A DNA stretch of 64,000 nt, from positions 7,223,001 to 7,287,000 of the forward strand of contig NZ_JAMZEC010000001.1 of NCBI RefSeq assembly GCF_024172185.1, written 5' to 3'. Shown here piece after piece: positions 1-8,507 of this stretch; the first letter of the stretch is position 1, and each line of letters begins with the position of its first letter. The notes below the pieces were generated by a model. It had not been told where the DNA came from and ran no database searches. It saw only the letters and a program-made list of their open reading frames with translations. The position numbers were made by a program, and so were the translations under genes. Source of the DNA: Nonomuraea roseoviolacea subsp. carminata (GTDB lineage Bacteria > Actinomycetota > Actinomycetes > Streptosporangiales > Streptosporangiaceae).

Positions 1-1
1 C

Positions 2-517
2 GCGCTCGCCGTGGGCGACGTGCCCGGCACGCCCGTGCCGTACCCCGTCGCCCTGTTCGTGCTGCTGGCCGCCGTCACCGGCGTCGTCCTGCACGCCACC
101 GGCTTCGGCCGCGCCCTGTACGCCATCGGCGCCCAGGAGCAGGCCGCGTTCTTCGCCGGCATCCGGGTCAAGCGGATCAAGCTGCTGCTGTTCGTGCTGT
201 CCGGCACCGTCGCCGCGTTCGCCGGGGTGGTCTTCACCCTGCGCTACGGCTCGGCCCGCGCCGACAACGGCCTCGGCGTCGAGCTGGCCGTCATCGCCGC
301 CGTGCTGCTCGGCGGCGTCGACTTCGACGGGGGCAAGGGCACCCTCGGCGGCGTCATCGCCGGCGTTCTGCTCATCGGGCTCCTGCGCAACCTGCTCATG
401 CTCGGCGACGTCTCCACCGAGATCCAGTCGATCGTCACCGGGCTCCTCCTCATCGTGTCGGTGCTCACCCCCCGCCTCGTCTCCGTGGTCAGGCCCGCCC
501 TGAAAGGAACCCCATGA
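2..517 (+). CDS. Rhamnose ABC transporter permease, C-terminal part (cut by window edge)
   Basis: Membrane subunit of an ABC sugar importer, most likely for L-rhamnose. The window opens inside the gene: the frame is open to the first base and 171 residues are visible. They form about five hydrophobic segments with short loops, as in the C-terminal half of RbsC/AraH-type permeases. A basic cytoplasmic stretch (RVKRIK, near visible residue 55) is also present. The stop overlaps the start of the binding-protein gene by four bases (ATGA), so the two are translationally coupled. The rhamnose assignment rests on the downstream genes, not on this sequence. The ATPase and a first permease should lie to the left. 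Confidence 0.85.
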   Translation, partial: ALAVGDVPGTPVPYPVALFVLLAAVTGVVLHATGFGRALYAIGAQEQAAFFAGIRVKRIKLLLFVLSGTVAAFAGVVFTLRYGSARADNGLGVELAVIAAVLLGGVDFDGGKGTLGGVIAGVLLIGLLRNLLMLGDVSTEIQSIVTGLLLIVSVLTPRLVSVVRPALKGTP

Positions 518-1587
518 CCCCGATGCGCCTCACCGCCGCCGCAACCCTGCTGGCGCTGGCCGTCGCCGCGTGCGGCGGCACCACCAAGTCGAGCGTCACC
601 TCCGCCCCCGCGCCGGCCCCCGCCGCCTCCTCGGCCGCCGCCAAGGCCGACCCGAACGCCCCCCTCAAGGAGGGCCTGAAGCTGGCCTTCCTCCCCAAGC
701 AGATCAACAACCCGTACGAGACCATCGTCGACAACGCCGGCATCGAGGCCGCCAAGGAGTTCAAGGGCGAGGCCAAGGAGGTCGGACCGTCCGACGCGTC
801 CGCCTCCTCCCAGATCTCCTACATCAACACCCTGACCCAGCAGGGCCACGACGCGATCCTCATCGCCGCCAACGACGCCAACGCCGTGTGCGGCCCCCTC
901 CAGCAGGCCCGCGCCAAGGGCATCAAGATCGTCTCGTACGACTCCGACGCCGCCCCCGAGTGCCGCGACCTGTTCATCAACCAGGCCAGCTCCGAGGAGG
1001 TCGGCCGCAGCCAGGTCCGGCTCCTCGCCGACCTGATCGGTAGGAAGGGCGAGATCGCCATCCTGTCGGCCACGGCCAACGCCACGAACCAGAACACCTG
1101 GATCACCTACATGAAGGACGAGCTGACCAAGCCCGACTACAAGGACATGAAGCTCGTCAAGGTGGCCTACGGCGACGACGACGACCAGAAGTCGTTCACC
1201 GAGACCCAGGGCCTGCTCCAGGCGTACCCGAACCTCAAGGGCATCATCTCGCCCACCACCGTCGGCGTCTCGGCCGCGGCCCGCTACATCTCCGGCTCCA
1301 AGTACAAGGGCAGGATCACGCTGACCGGCCTCGGCACCCCGAACCAGATGCGGCAGTTCGTCAAGGACGGCACGGTCGAGAAGTTCGCCCTGTGGAACCC
1401 CAAGGACCTCGGCTACCTCGCCTCCTACGCGGCGGCGGCCCTGGTCTCCGGCCAGATCACCGGCGCCCAGGGCGAGACGTTCAAGGCCGGCAAGCTCGGC
1501 GAGCGCACGATCGGCGCGAACGGCGAGGTCATCCTCGGCCCGCCGTTCACCTTCGACGCCGCCAACATCGACCAGTTCGACTTCTAG
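514..1587 (+). CDS. rhaS: Rhamnose ABC transporter substrate-binding lipoprotein RhaS
   Basis: Periplasmic-binding-type lipoprotein (357 aa) that captures rhamnose outside the membrane for the permease encoded upstream. It has a lipoprotein signal with hydrophobic core and lipobox AVAAC (Cys20), then a Thr/Ser/Ala/Pro-rich linker. The type I sugar-binding fold (peripl_BP_4 class) begins near residue 55 with KLAFLPKQINNPYE. ATG at 514 overlaps the permease stop; ATG at 523 is an alternative start. It lies immediately before the mutarotase, isomerase and aldolase genes of the same pathway, which is the basis for assigning rhamnose rather than another pentose or deoxyhexose. Confidence 0.9.
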   Translation: MTPMRLTAAATLLALAVAACGGTTKSSVTSAPAPAPAASSAAAKADPNAPLKEGLKLAFLPKQINNPYETIVDNAGIEAAKEFKGEAKEVGPSDASASSQISYINTLTQQGHDAILIAANDANAVCGPLQQARAKGIKIVSYDSDAAPECRDLFINQASSEEVGRSQVRLLADLIGRKGEIAILSATANATNQNTWITYMKDELTKPDYKDMKLVKVAYGDDDDQKSFTETQGLLQAYPNLKGIISPTTVGVSAAARYISGSKYKGRITLTGLGTPNQMRQFVKDGTVEKFALWNPKDLGYLASYAAAALVSGQITGAQGETFKAGKLGERTIGANGEVILGPPFTFDAANIDQFDF

Positions 1588-1681
1588 GGGCTCCAGCCAG
1601 GACCGCTCGACCCGGTCCCCGCCGTCCGGCGGGGACCTCACCACGACAAGACCCAGCGATGTGAAGGCGAGGGAGGGCGGC

Positions 1682-1993
1682 ATGCAGCGCGTGTGCTTCC
1701 TGCTGAGGGTGCGCGAGGACCGTCTCGACGAGTACCGCGAGCGGCACCGGGCCGTGTGGCCGGACATGCTCGACGCCCTGCGGACGGCCGGGTGGGGCAA
1801 CTACTCGTTGTTCCTGCGCGAGGACGGCCTACTCGTCGGCTACCTGGAGACCGACGACTTCGAGGCCGCCCGCAAGCGGATGGCCGAGACGGACGTCAAC
1901 GACAGGTGGCAGGCCGAGATGGCGCCGTTCTTCGAGACGGGCCGGGCGGACGAGGCGTTCGCGCCGCTGGAGGAAGTGTTCCACCTTGACTGA
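1682..1993 (+). CDS. rhaM: L-rhamnose mutarotase
   Basis: Interconverts the alpha and beta anomers of L-rhamnose so that the isomerase receives its preferred form. At 103 aa it has the usual RhaM/YiiL length. His22 in ERHRAVWPDM matches the catalytic His22 of the E. coli enzyme, and the family motifs WGNYSLFL and DDFEAA follow. An in-frame GTG lies at 1661, but ATG 1682 is preferred because the purine-rich GAGGGAGGGCGGC precedes it directly and it gives the family length. It overlaps the TTG start of the isomerase by eight bases, which suggests coupled translation. Confidence 0.93.
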   Translation: MQRVCFLLRVREDRLDEYRERHRAVWPDMLDALRTAGWGNYSLFLREDGLLVGYLETDDFEAARKRMAETDVNDRWQAEMAPFFETGRADEAFAPLEEVFHLD

Positions 1994-3167
1994 GTCAGGA
2001 CAGAGTGAATCGGGGAAGGCATTGATCAAGGAAGAGCTGCGCCGGCAGCGCATCGAGACGCCGTCCTGGGCGTACGGCAACTCCGGCACCAGGTTCAAGG
2101 TGTTCGCCCAGCAGGGCGTGCCGCGCGACCCGTACGAGAAGCTGGCGGACGCCGCGCAGGTGCACCTCCACACCGGCGTCGCGCCGACCGTGGCCCTGCA
2201 CATCCCCTGGGACAAGGTCGACGACTACGCCGACCTCGCCCGGCACGCCGCCGACCTGGGCGTGGCCATCGGCGCCGTCAACTCCAACGTCTTCCAGGAC
2301 GACGACTACAAGCTGGGCAGCGTCACCCACCCCGACCCGGCGGTGCGCCGGAAGGCGCTGGGCCACCTGCTGGAGTGCGTGGACATCATGGACCAGACCG
2401 GGTCCGACACGCTCAAGCTGTGGTTCTCCGACGGCACCAACTACCCCGGCCAGGACGACATCCGCGCCCGCCAGGACCGCCTGGCCGAGGCCCTGGCCGC
2501 CGTCTACGAGCGGCTCGGCGAGGGGCAGCGCTTCCTGCTGGAGTACAAGCTGTTCGAGCCGGCCTTCTACATGACCGACCTGCCCGACTGGGGCGCCGCG
2601 TACGCCCACTGCCTCAAGCTTGGCCCGAAGGCGCAGGTCGTCGTCGACACCGGCCACCACGCGCCCGGCACCAACATCGAGTTCATCGTGGCGTTCCTGC
2701 TGCGCGAGGGGAAGCTCGGCGGCTTCGACTTCAACTCCCGCTTCTACGCCGACGACGACCTCATGGTGGGCGCCGCCGACCCGTTCCAGCTCTTCCGGAT
2801 CATGTACGAGGTGATCCGCGGCGGCGGCTACACCGGCGAGACCGCGTTCATGCTCGACCAGTGCCACAACATCGAGCCCAAGATCCCCGGCCAGATCCGG
2901 TCGGTCATGAACGTGCAGGAGGCGACCGCCAAGGCCCTCCTCGTGGACCGTGACGCGCTGGCCGCCGCCCAGCGCGGGGGCGACGTGCTCGGCGCCAACG
3001 CCGCGCTCATGGACGCCTACAACACCGACGTCCGCCCCCTGCTCGCCGAGCTGCGCGAGGAGATGGGGCTGGACCCGGACCCCATGGCCGCCTACGCCAG
3101 GTCCGGCTACTTCGAGAAGATCGCCGCCGAGAGGGTCGGCGGCGCGCAGGCAGGGTGGGGAGCCTGA
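1986..3167 (+). CDS. rhaI: L-rhamnose isomerase (RhaI type)
   Basis: Converts L-rhamnose to L-rhamnulose in the cytoplasm. The 393-aa protein is a TIM-barrel metal-dependent isomerase of the RhaI class (Pseudomonas/Bacillus type), distinct from E. coli RhaA. Likely metal ligands are visible: Glu186 in EYKLFEPAF, Asp221 and His224 in VVDTGHH, and Asp248 in GGFDFNSRF. The frame begins with TTG overlapping the rhaM stop; no better ATG lies nearby. The stop overlaps the ATG of the next gene (TGATG). Its substrate and product connect the mutarotase upstream with the aldolase downstream. Confidence 0.93.
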   Translation: MTESGQSESGKALIKEELRRQRIETPSWAYGNSGTRFKVFAQQGVPRDPYEKLADAAQVHLHTGVAPTVALHIPWDKVDDYADLARHAADLGVAIGAVNSNVFQDDDYKLGSVTHPDPAVRRKALGHLLECVDIMDQTGSDTLKLWFSDGTNYPGQDDIRARQDRLAEALAAVYERLGEGQRFLLEYKLFEPAFYMTDLPDWGAAYAHCLKLGPKAQVVVDTGHHAPGTNIEFIVAFLLREGKLGGFDFNSRFYADDDLMVGAADPFQLFRIMYEVIRGGGYTGETAFMLDQCHNIEPKIPGQIRSVMNVQEATAKALLVDRDALAAAQRGGDVLGANAALMDAYNTDVRPLLAELREEMGLDPDPMAAYARSGYFEKIAAERVGGAQAGWGA

Positions 3168-5206
3168 TGCAGGCCGTACGGGAACTGCTCGAACGAGCAC
3201 ACGCGCTGGGCGCCGACCCGCGCAACACCAACTACGCCGGGGGCAACGCCTCCGCCAAGGGCAGCCAGACCGACCCGGTGACGGGCGAGCCGGTCGAGCT
3301 GATGTGGGTGAAGGGGTCCGGGGGCGACCTCGGCACCCTCACCGCCGCCGGCCTCGCCGTGCTGCGGCTCGACCGGCTGCGCGCGCTGACCGGCGTCTAC
3401 CCGGGGCCGGAGCGCGAGGACGAGATGGTCGCCGCGTTCGACTACTGCCTGCACGGCAAGGGCGGCGCCGCGCCGTCCATCGACACCGCCATGCACGGCC
3501 TCGTGGACGCCGCCCACGTCGACCACCTGCACCCCGACTCCGGCATCGCGATCGCCACCGCCGCCGACGGCCCCGAGCTGACCACGCGGATCTTCGGCGA
3601 CCGGGTCGTGTGGGTGCCGTGGCGGCGGCCCGGCTTCCAGCTCGGCCTCGACATCGCCGCCGTCAAGGAGGCCAACCCGCGGGCCATCGGCTGCGTCCTC
3701 GGCGGGCACGGCATCACCGCCTGGGGCGCCACCAGCGACGAGTGCCAGGCCAACTCCCTGGAGATCATCCGCACCGCCGAGCGGTACATCGCCGAGCACG
3801 GCCGCCCCGACCCGTTCGGCCCCGTGATCCACGAGCCGCTGTCCGAGGACGCCCGCCGCCGCCGCGCCGCCGAGCTGTTCCCGGTGGTCCGCGGGCTGGC
3901 CAGCACGGACGCCCGCCAGGTCGGCCACTACACCGACTCGCCCGAGGTGCTCGACTTCCTCGCCCGCGCCGAGCACCCGAGACTCGCCGCGCTCGGCACG
4001 TCCTGCCCGGACCACTTCCTGCGCACCAAGGTCGCGCCGCTCGTGCTCGACCTCGCGCCGGACGTCCCGCTGGAGGAGGCCGTGGCCCGCCTGCGCGAGC
4101 TGCACGCCGCCTACCGCGAGGAGTACGCCGCCTACTACGCCCGCCACGCCACCCCCGACTCGCCGCCCATGCGCGGCGCGGACCCGGCGATCGTGCTGGT
4201 GCCCGGCGTCGGCATGTTCAGCTTCGGCAAGGACAAGCAGACCGCGCGCGTGGCCGGCGAGTTCTACGTCAACGCGATCAACGTGATGCGCGGCGCCGAG
4301 GCCCTGTCCCGCTACCAGCCGATCGACGAGTCGGAGAAGTTCCGCATCGAGTACTGGGAGCTGGAGGAGGCCAAGCTGCGGCGCATGCCCGCGCCCAAGC
4401 CGCTGGCCGGCCGGATCGCCCTGGTCACCGGCGGCGGCTCCGGCATCGGCGCCGCCACCGCGCGCCGCCTGGCCGCCGAGGGCGCGTGCGTGGTCGTCGC
4501 CGACCGCGACGTGGCCGCCGCCGGCAAGGTCGCCGCCGAGCTCGGCGCCAAGGCGCTGCGCCCCGAGGACGTGGCGATCGCCGCCGAGGCCGACGTCACC
4601 TCCGAGGAGCAGGTCGCCGAGGCCGTACGGCAGGCGGTCCTCGCCTTCGGCGGCGTCGACCTGGTCGTCAACAACGCTGGCCTGTCGCTGTCGCGCTCCC
4701 TGCTGGAGACCACGCTCGCCGACTGGGACCTCCAGCACGACGTCATGGCCCGCGGCTCGTTCCTCGTCTCCCGCGAGGCCGCCCGCGTGCTCGTCGACCA
4801 GGGCATGGGCGGTGACATCGTCTACATCTCCTCGAAGAACGCCGTCTTCGCCGGGCCCAACAACGTCGCCTACGGCGCCGCCAAGGCCGACCAGGCGCAC
4901 CAGGTGCGGCTGCTCGCCGCCGAGCTCGGCCAGCACGGCGTGCGCGTGAACGGCATCAACCCCGACGGCGTCGTGCGCGGCTCCGGCATCTTCGCCTCCG
5001 GCTGGGGCGCCAACCGCGCGGCCGTGTACGGGGTGGAGGAGGAGCGGCTCGGCGAGTTCTACGCCCAGCGGACGCTGCTCAAGCGGGAGGTGCTGCCCGA
5101 GCACGTGGCGGCGGCCGTCTTCGCGCTCACCGGCGGGGACCTGGCGCAGACCACCGGCCTGCACATCCCGGTCGACGCCGGCGTGGCGGCCGCGTTCCTC
5201 CGCTAG
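3167..5206 (+). CDS. rhaD: Bifunctional rhamnulose-1-phosphate aldolase / lactaldehyde (short-chain) dehydrogenase
   Basis: Two-domain enzyme (679 aa). Residues 1 to about 400 form a class II aldolase/adducin domain with zinc ligands in HVDHLHPD (His117, His120, His122) and the GGNASAKG phosphate loop. From about residue 418 there is a short-chain dehydrogenase with GGGSGIG (near 421) and YGAAK (Tyr about 568, Lys about 572). It is expected to split L-rhamnulose-1-phosphate into dihydroxyacetone phosphate and L-lactaldehyde and then oxidise the lactaldehyde. ATG 3167 is preferred over in-frame GTG 3155 because GGTGGGGAG precedes it and it overlaps the rhaI stop. A rhamnulokinase is needed too and must be encoded elsewhere, probably upstream. 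Confidence 0.93.
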   Translation: MQAVRELLERAHALGADPRNTNYAGGNASAKGSQTDPVTGEPVELMWVKGSGGDLGTLTAAGLAVLRLDRLRALTGVYPGPEREDEMVAAFDYCLHGKGGAAPSIDTAMHGLVDAAHVDHLHPDSGIAIATAADGPELTTRIFGDRVVWVPWRRPGFQLGLDIAAVKEANPRAIGCVLGGHGITAWGATSDECQANSLEIIRTAERYIAEHGRPDPFGPVIHEPLSEDARRRRAAELFPVVRGLASTDARQVGHYTDSPEVLDFLARAEHPRLAALGTSCPDHFLRTKVAPLVLDLAPDVPLEEAVARLRELHAAYREEYAAYYARHATPDSPPMRGADPAIVLVPGVGMFSFGKDKQTARVAGEFYVNAINVMRGAEALSRYQPIDESEKFRIEYWELEEAKLRRMPAPKPLAGRIALVTGGGSGIGAATARRLAAEGACVVVADRDVAAAGKVAAELGAKALRPEDVAIAAEADVTSEEQVAEAVRQAVLAFGGVDLVVNNAGLSLSRSLLETTLADWDLQHDVMARGSFLVSREAARVLVDQGMGGDIVYISSKNAVFAGPNNVAYGAAKADQAHQVRLLAAELGQHGVRVNGINPDGVVRGSGIFASGWGANRAAVYGVEEERLGEFYAQRTLLKREVLPEHVAAAVFALTGGDLAQTTGLHIPVDAGVAAAFLR

Positions 5207-5263
5207 CCGTCCTCGTCTCCCTGGTGACGCGCGTAGCCGTCCTCGTCTCCCTGGAGACGCGCG
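5204..5263 (+). repeat. 30-bp tandem duplication starting at the rhaD stop codon
   Basis: Two head-to-tail copies of a 30-bp unit (5204-5233 and 5234-5263) differ at one base. The first three bases of copy one are the TAG stop codon of rhaD. The second copy runs straight into the terminator stem. Confidence 0.9.
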
Positions 5264-5296
5264 GTGCCGCCGGCGGTCATCCTCCGCCGGCGGCAC
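5264..5296 (+). terminator. Rho-independent-type terminator of the rhamnose operon
   Basis: A perfect 13-bp stem (5264-5276 with 5284-5296; arm GTGCCGCCGGCGG) and 7-base loop, followed by CGTCTTCCCTCT. It closes the rhamnose operon and separates it from the isomerase-like gene. Confidence 0.85.
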
Positions 5297-5361
5297 CGTC
5301 TTCCCTCTGTCCCCGCACCCCTGCTACCCCGAGAACCGGCTCCAAACCTCAGGAGGCAACG

Positions 5362-6777
5362 ATGCCGCTCGAAAGGACAACCGCACCCCGGACCAAGGTC
5401 GGGCTCGTCGCCGGCGGGCTCGGCGCGTACTGGCCGCAGTTCCCCGACCTGCTTCCCCAGCTCAAGCGGTCGTCCGCGCGCGTGTCGGAGCGGATGGGGG
5501 AGCTCGGCTGCGAGGTGGTGGACGTCGGCTTCATCTCCGACGCCCAGGAGGGCGCGGTCGCCGCCGAACGGCTGCGCGAGGCCGGCTGCGACCTCATCGT
5601 CGGCTTCCTCACCACCTACATGACCGCCACCATGCTGCTGCCGATCGCGCAGCGCAGCGGCGCGCCGGTGCTGCTCATCAACCTGCAGCCCACCGAGTCC
5701 ATGGACCACGACACCTTCGACACCGGCCAGTGGCTGGCCTACTGCGGCGCCTGCCCGCTGCCGGAGATGGCCAACACGTTCACGCGCGCCGGCATCCCGT
5801 TCCGGTCCGTGTCCGGCTACCTGGAGGACCCGCGCGCCTGGGAGCGTATCGAGCGATGGGTCAAGGCCGCCGGCGTGCGCGCCGCCCTGCGCAAGGGCCG
5901 CCACGGGCTGATGGGCCACCTCTACCCGGGCATGCTGGACGTCTCCACCGACCTCACGCTCGTGCCGGTCAACTTCGGCGGCCACGTCGAGGTCCTGGAG
6001 TTCGACGACCTGCGCGTCCGCGTGGAGAAGGTGGGCGACGCCGAGGTCAAGGAGCGCATCGGGCTGGCCCGCGAGGTGTTCGAGCTGGCCGACACGGTCG
6101 TGCCCGAGGACTTCGAGTGGGCCGCCCGCGTCTCCCTCGGCCTCGACCGGCTGGTCGAGGACTTCGACCTGGACAGCCTCGCCTACTACCACCGCGGGCT
6201 CGACGGCGAGATCCACGAGCGGCTCGGCGCCGGCATGATCCTCGGCGCGTCGCTGCTCACGGCCCGCGGCGTCCCGGCCGCCGGCGAGTACGAGCTGCGC
6301 ACCTCCCTCGCCATGCTGATCATGGACCGGCTCGGCGCGGGCGGCTCGTTCACCGAGCTGCAGGCCCTGGACTTCCTGCGCGGCCACGTCGAGATGGGCC
6401 ACGACGGGCCCGCCCACCTGGCCATCAGCGCCCGCCGCCCGCTGCTACGCGGCCTCGGCGTCTTCCACGGCAAGCGCGGCTGGGGCGTCTCGGTCGAGTT
6501 CGACGTGGCGCACGGGCCGGTGACGGCGTTCGGGCTCATCCAGCGGCGCGACGGGCGCTTCGCGTTCGTCGCCTCCGAGGGCGTGACCGTGGACGGCCCG
6601 CACCTGAAGATCGGCAACACGACGTCGCGGGTGGACTTCGGCCGCGACCCGGGGGAGTGGACGGACGCCTGGAGCGCCTCCGGCATCTCCCACCACTGGG
6701 CCCTCGGCACCGGTCACCGGATCGGCGAGCTGAAGGCGCTGGCGGACCTGCTGGACGTGGAGCTGGTGCAGATCTGA
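5362..6777 (+). CDS. L-fucose/L-arabinose isomerase-like protein
   Basis: Protein of 471 aa with the layered alpha/beta architecture of the FucI/AraA-like family. The N-terminal part carries GLVAGGLGAYWPQFPDL, and the middle LLINLQPTESM and MGHLYPGMLDVSTD. Near the C-terminus lies HHWALGTGH, typical of the sugar-binding end. The likely reaction is aldose-ketose isomerisation of a deoxyhexose or pentose; the substrate cannot be read from sequence. ATG 5362 is chosen because AGGAGG lies six bases upstream; the frame stays open further upstream but without a ribosome site. It lies after the rhamnose operon terminator, so it probably has its own promoter in 5297-5350. Confidence 0.8.
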   Translation: MPLERTTAPRTKVGLVAGGLGAYWPQFPDLLPQLKRSSARVSERMGELGCEVVDVGFISDAQEGAVAAERLREAGCDLIVGFLTTYMTATMLLPIAQRSGAPVLLINLQPTESMDHDTFDTGQWLAYCGACPLPEMANTFTRAGIPFRSVSGYLEDPRAWERIERWVKAAGVRAALRKGRHGLMGHLYPGMLDVSTDLTLVPVNFGGHVEVLEFDDLRVRVEKVGDAEVKERIGLAREVFELADTVVPEDFEWAARVSLGLDRLVEDFDLDSLAYYHRGLDGEIHERLGAGMILGASLLTARGVPAAGEYELRTSLAMLIMDRLGAGGSFTELQALDFLRGHVEMGHDGPAHLAISARRPLLRGLGVFHGKRGWGVSVEFDVAHGPVTAFGLIQRRDGRFAFVASEGVTVDGPHLKIGNTTSRVDFGRDPGEWTDAWSASGISHHWALGTGHRIGELKALADLLDVELVQI

Positions 6778-6864
6778 GCCCCGTCTGATTCCTGGCGGGT
6801 GCCTGTGCAGCGGGCGGGCCGGCCCTCCTCGACGCCGTGCTGCTGCTCATGAGGAAACGCCGGG

Positions 6865-6895
6865 CGCCCGGCCGCGCGAGGGGGACGGCCGGGCG
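6865..6895. terminator. Bidirectional hairpin between convergent genes
   Basis: A perfect 10-bp stem (6865-6874 with 6886-6895; arm CGCCCGGCCG) and 11-base loop lie between the isomerase-like gene and the convergent chitosanase. It probably stops transcripts from both sides. Confidence 0.65.
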
Positions 6896-6901
6896 GGCCG
6901 G

Positions 6902-7675
6902 TCACTTCTTGATCGTGTAGCTGTCGCCGTACACCTTCCAGGTGAGCGGCGGGTCGAGGTCGAGGTTGCCCTTCTTGAGGAAGACCCGCTGCTCGGTGTC
7001 CACGCGGCTGGTGTCCTCGTGGGCCTCCTCAGCCTTCATGGCCGCCTTGCGGGCGTCCAGGAACGCGTTGAGGTACGCCGTCTCGTCGCCGCCCTGCGCG
7101 GGGGTCTTGGCCTTGGCCATGGCCGACTTCCGGATGCCGCCGAAGCTCACCTTGTCGTCGCCCGGCCCGTGCATGACGATGGCGTCGTAGTAGGCGAACT
7201 GGCCGAGCGCCCGCAGGCCGTCGCTCTTGGCCTGCTTGACGGCGGGGTCGAAGTAGACGCGGTCGCGCTCGTCGTTCTGGGCCTGCTGGAAGACGGCGTC
7301 CTTGGCCGCGGTCTTCCAGTCCTTGGTGAAGTTCGGGTCGAGGCCCTTGTGGGAGTCGCTGCCGTCGACCTTGCGCAGCGCGGGGAGGTACTTGGCGAGG
7401 ACGTTGCCGGGCTTGCGCTCGGTGTAGAGCTCGACGAGCTGGAGCATGTCGTGGGTGCCGGAGCAGAAGCCGATGATGCCGCCGGTGTAGCCGCGGCCGT
7501 CGTCGATGTCCTCGATGTAGCCGTACTGGGCCTTCCAGTCGAGCGAGGAGTTCTCCGCGCTGGACACCAGCTGCATGGCGATGTCCTTCTTGTGCGGATC
7601 GGTGAGATCGACGGGCGCCTGCAGGGACAGCGCGAGCACGGGCGCCAGGACGGGGGCGAGGAGAGTGGTTAACAC
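6902..7675 (-). CDS. csn: Secreted chitosanase, glycoside hydrolase family 46
   Basis: Endo-acting enzyme cleaving beta-1,4-glucosamine chains outside the cell. After a hydrophobic N-terminus of about 20 residues the sequence follows the Streptomyces N174 chitosanase family closely. Catalytic Glu41 lies in SSAENSS and Asp59 in EDIDDGRGYTGG; their 18-residue spacing equals that of Glu22/Asp40 in the N174 enzyme. Length (257 aa) is normal. Start: GTG 7675 follows AGGAG by five bases; an ATG at 7677 is out of frame and hits a stop after one codon. The signal peptide lacks a basic residue in its n-region, which is odd. A palindromic operator lies upstream. Confidence 0.93.
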   Translation of the reverse strand: MLTTLLAPVLAPVLALSLQAPVDLTDPHKKDIAMQLVSSAENSSLDWKAQYGYIEDIDDGRGYTGGIIGFCSGTHDMLQLVELYTERKPGNVLAKYLPALRKVDGSDSHKGLDPNFTKDWKTAAKDAVFQQAQNDERDRVYFDPAVKQAKSDGLRALGQFAYYDAIVMHGPGDDKVSFGGIRKSAMAKAKTPAQGGDETAYLNAFLDARKAAMKAEEAHEDTSRVDTEQRVFLKKGNLDLDPPLTWKVYGDSYTIKK

Positions 7676-7695
7676 ATGAGCTCCTGTGAGCCGAG

Positions 7696-7722
7696 GTTCG
7701 TTAGGAAGCCTTCCTAACGAAC
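7696..7722. promoter_or_regulatory. Palindromic operator upstream of the chitosanase gene
   Basis: A perfect inverted repeat with 13-bp arms around one central base (7696-7708 and 7710-7722; arm GTTCGTTAGGAAG) lies 20 bases upstream of the chitosanase start. It is nested in an outer 10-bp inverted repeat (7681-7690 with 7727-7736) that includes the ribosome-binding site. Actinomycete GH46 genes are known to be repressed through a conserved palindrome by the ROK-family regulator CsnR. This site fits that role, but I cannot confirm the consensus. Confidence 0.75.
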
Positions 7723-7778
7723 TGGACTCACAGGAGTCAAGCGAAATGCCGAATCCGGTGGAATCCGCGTATGTCCGG

Positions 7779-8423
7779 TCAGGGGCGCAGCGCCGCGAGC
7801 TGCTGCTCGAACGGGACGACCTCCTCGACCTCTCCGGCGGCCTTCTCCGGGGGCTTCTCCGGAGTCCGGCAGGGACGTCCGGACACGAGCGCGGCCAGCT
7901 CGCCGGCCGCGCGCCCGATCCGCTCGCCCAGCCCGTCGGTGAACGCGTCGCCCCCGCCGCCCCAGTCCTCCGAGGCGGCGTAGACGGCCGTCGGCACCAC
8001 GACGGCCCGCAGGTACGCGAACAGGGGCCGCATCGCGTGCTCCAGCGCCAGCGAGTGCCGGGCCGTGCCGCCCGTGGCGGCGATCAGCACCGGCTTGCCC
8101 GCCAGCGCGTCCGGCTCGACGACGTCGAAGAACGACTTGAACAGGCCGCTGTAGGAGGCGGTGAACACGGGCGTGACCGCGACGAGCCCGTCGGCCTGGG
8201 TGACGGCCTCGATGGCCGCGCGCAGCCGGGCGCCGGGGAAACCGGTGACGAAGGCGTTGGCGACGTCCACGGCCAGGTCGCGCAGCTCCACCACGCGCAC
8301 CTCCACCGGCTCCCGGCCGTCATCGGTCTCCAGGTGGCGGCGGGCGGCCTCCAGCAGGCGGTCGGCCAGCAGCCGGGTCGAGGACGGCTCGCTGAGCCCG
8401 GCCGAGACGGCGACGAGCTTCAT
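7779..8423 (-). CDS. NADPH-dependent FMN reductase, CE1759 family
   Basis: Flavodoxin-fold reductase (214 aa from ATG 8423) that should supply reduced FMN to the monooxygenase encoded just upstream. It has the N-terminal LVAVSAGLSEPSSTRLLADRL phosphate loop and VTPVFTASYSGLFKSFFD, the conserved flavin-binding strand of this family. The C-terminal 35 residues are a charged, proline-rich tail. GTG at 8429 is also in frame but only one base from the AGGAG site; ATG 8423 has proper spacing. CE1758 and CE1759 proteins occur as neighbouring pairs across actinomycetes, which supports a two-component system. Confidence 0.85.
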   Translation of the reverse strand: MKLVAVSAGLSEPSSTRLLADRLLEAARRHLETDDGREPVEVRVVELRDLAVDVANAFVTGFPGARLRAAIEAVTQADGLVAVTPVFTASYSGLFKSFFDVVEPDALAGKPVLIAATGGTARHSLALEHAMRPLFAYLRAVVVPTAVYAASEDWGGGGDAFTDGLGERIGRAAGELAALVSGRPCRTPEKPPEKAAGEVEEVVPFEQQLAALRP

Positions 8424-8507
8424 GGTCACACTCCTGTTCGGTGTCGTCGGGGGGTCTGGGGGGTGTTCGGACGATCCGGTCAGACGATGGCGGTCGGACG
8501 GTGGCGG

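Noticed and set aside
3107-5296. Very long open frame on the minus strand opposite rhaD
   Set aside because: Translation is Gly/Val/Ala/Arg-rich without domains, and the plus strand encodes a clear two-domain enzyme. High GC makes antisense frames stay open; the same holds for the long plus-strand frames opposite both ABC exporter genes.
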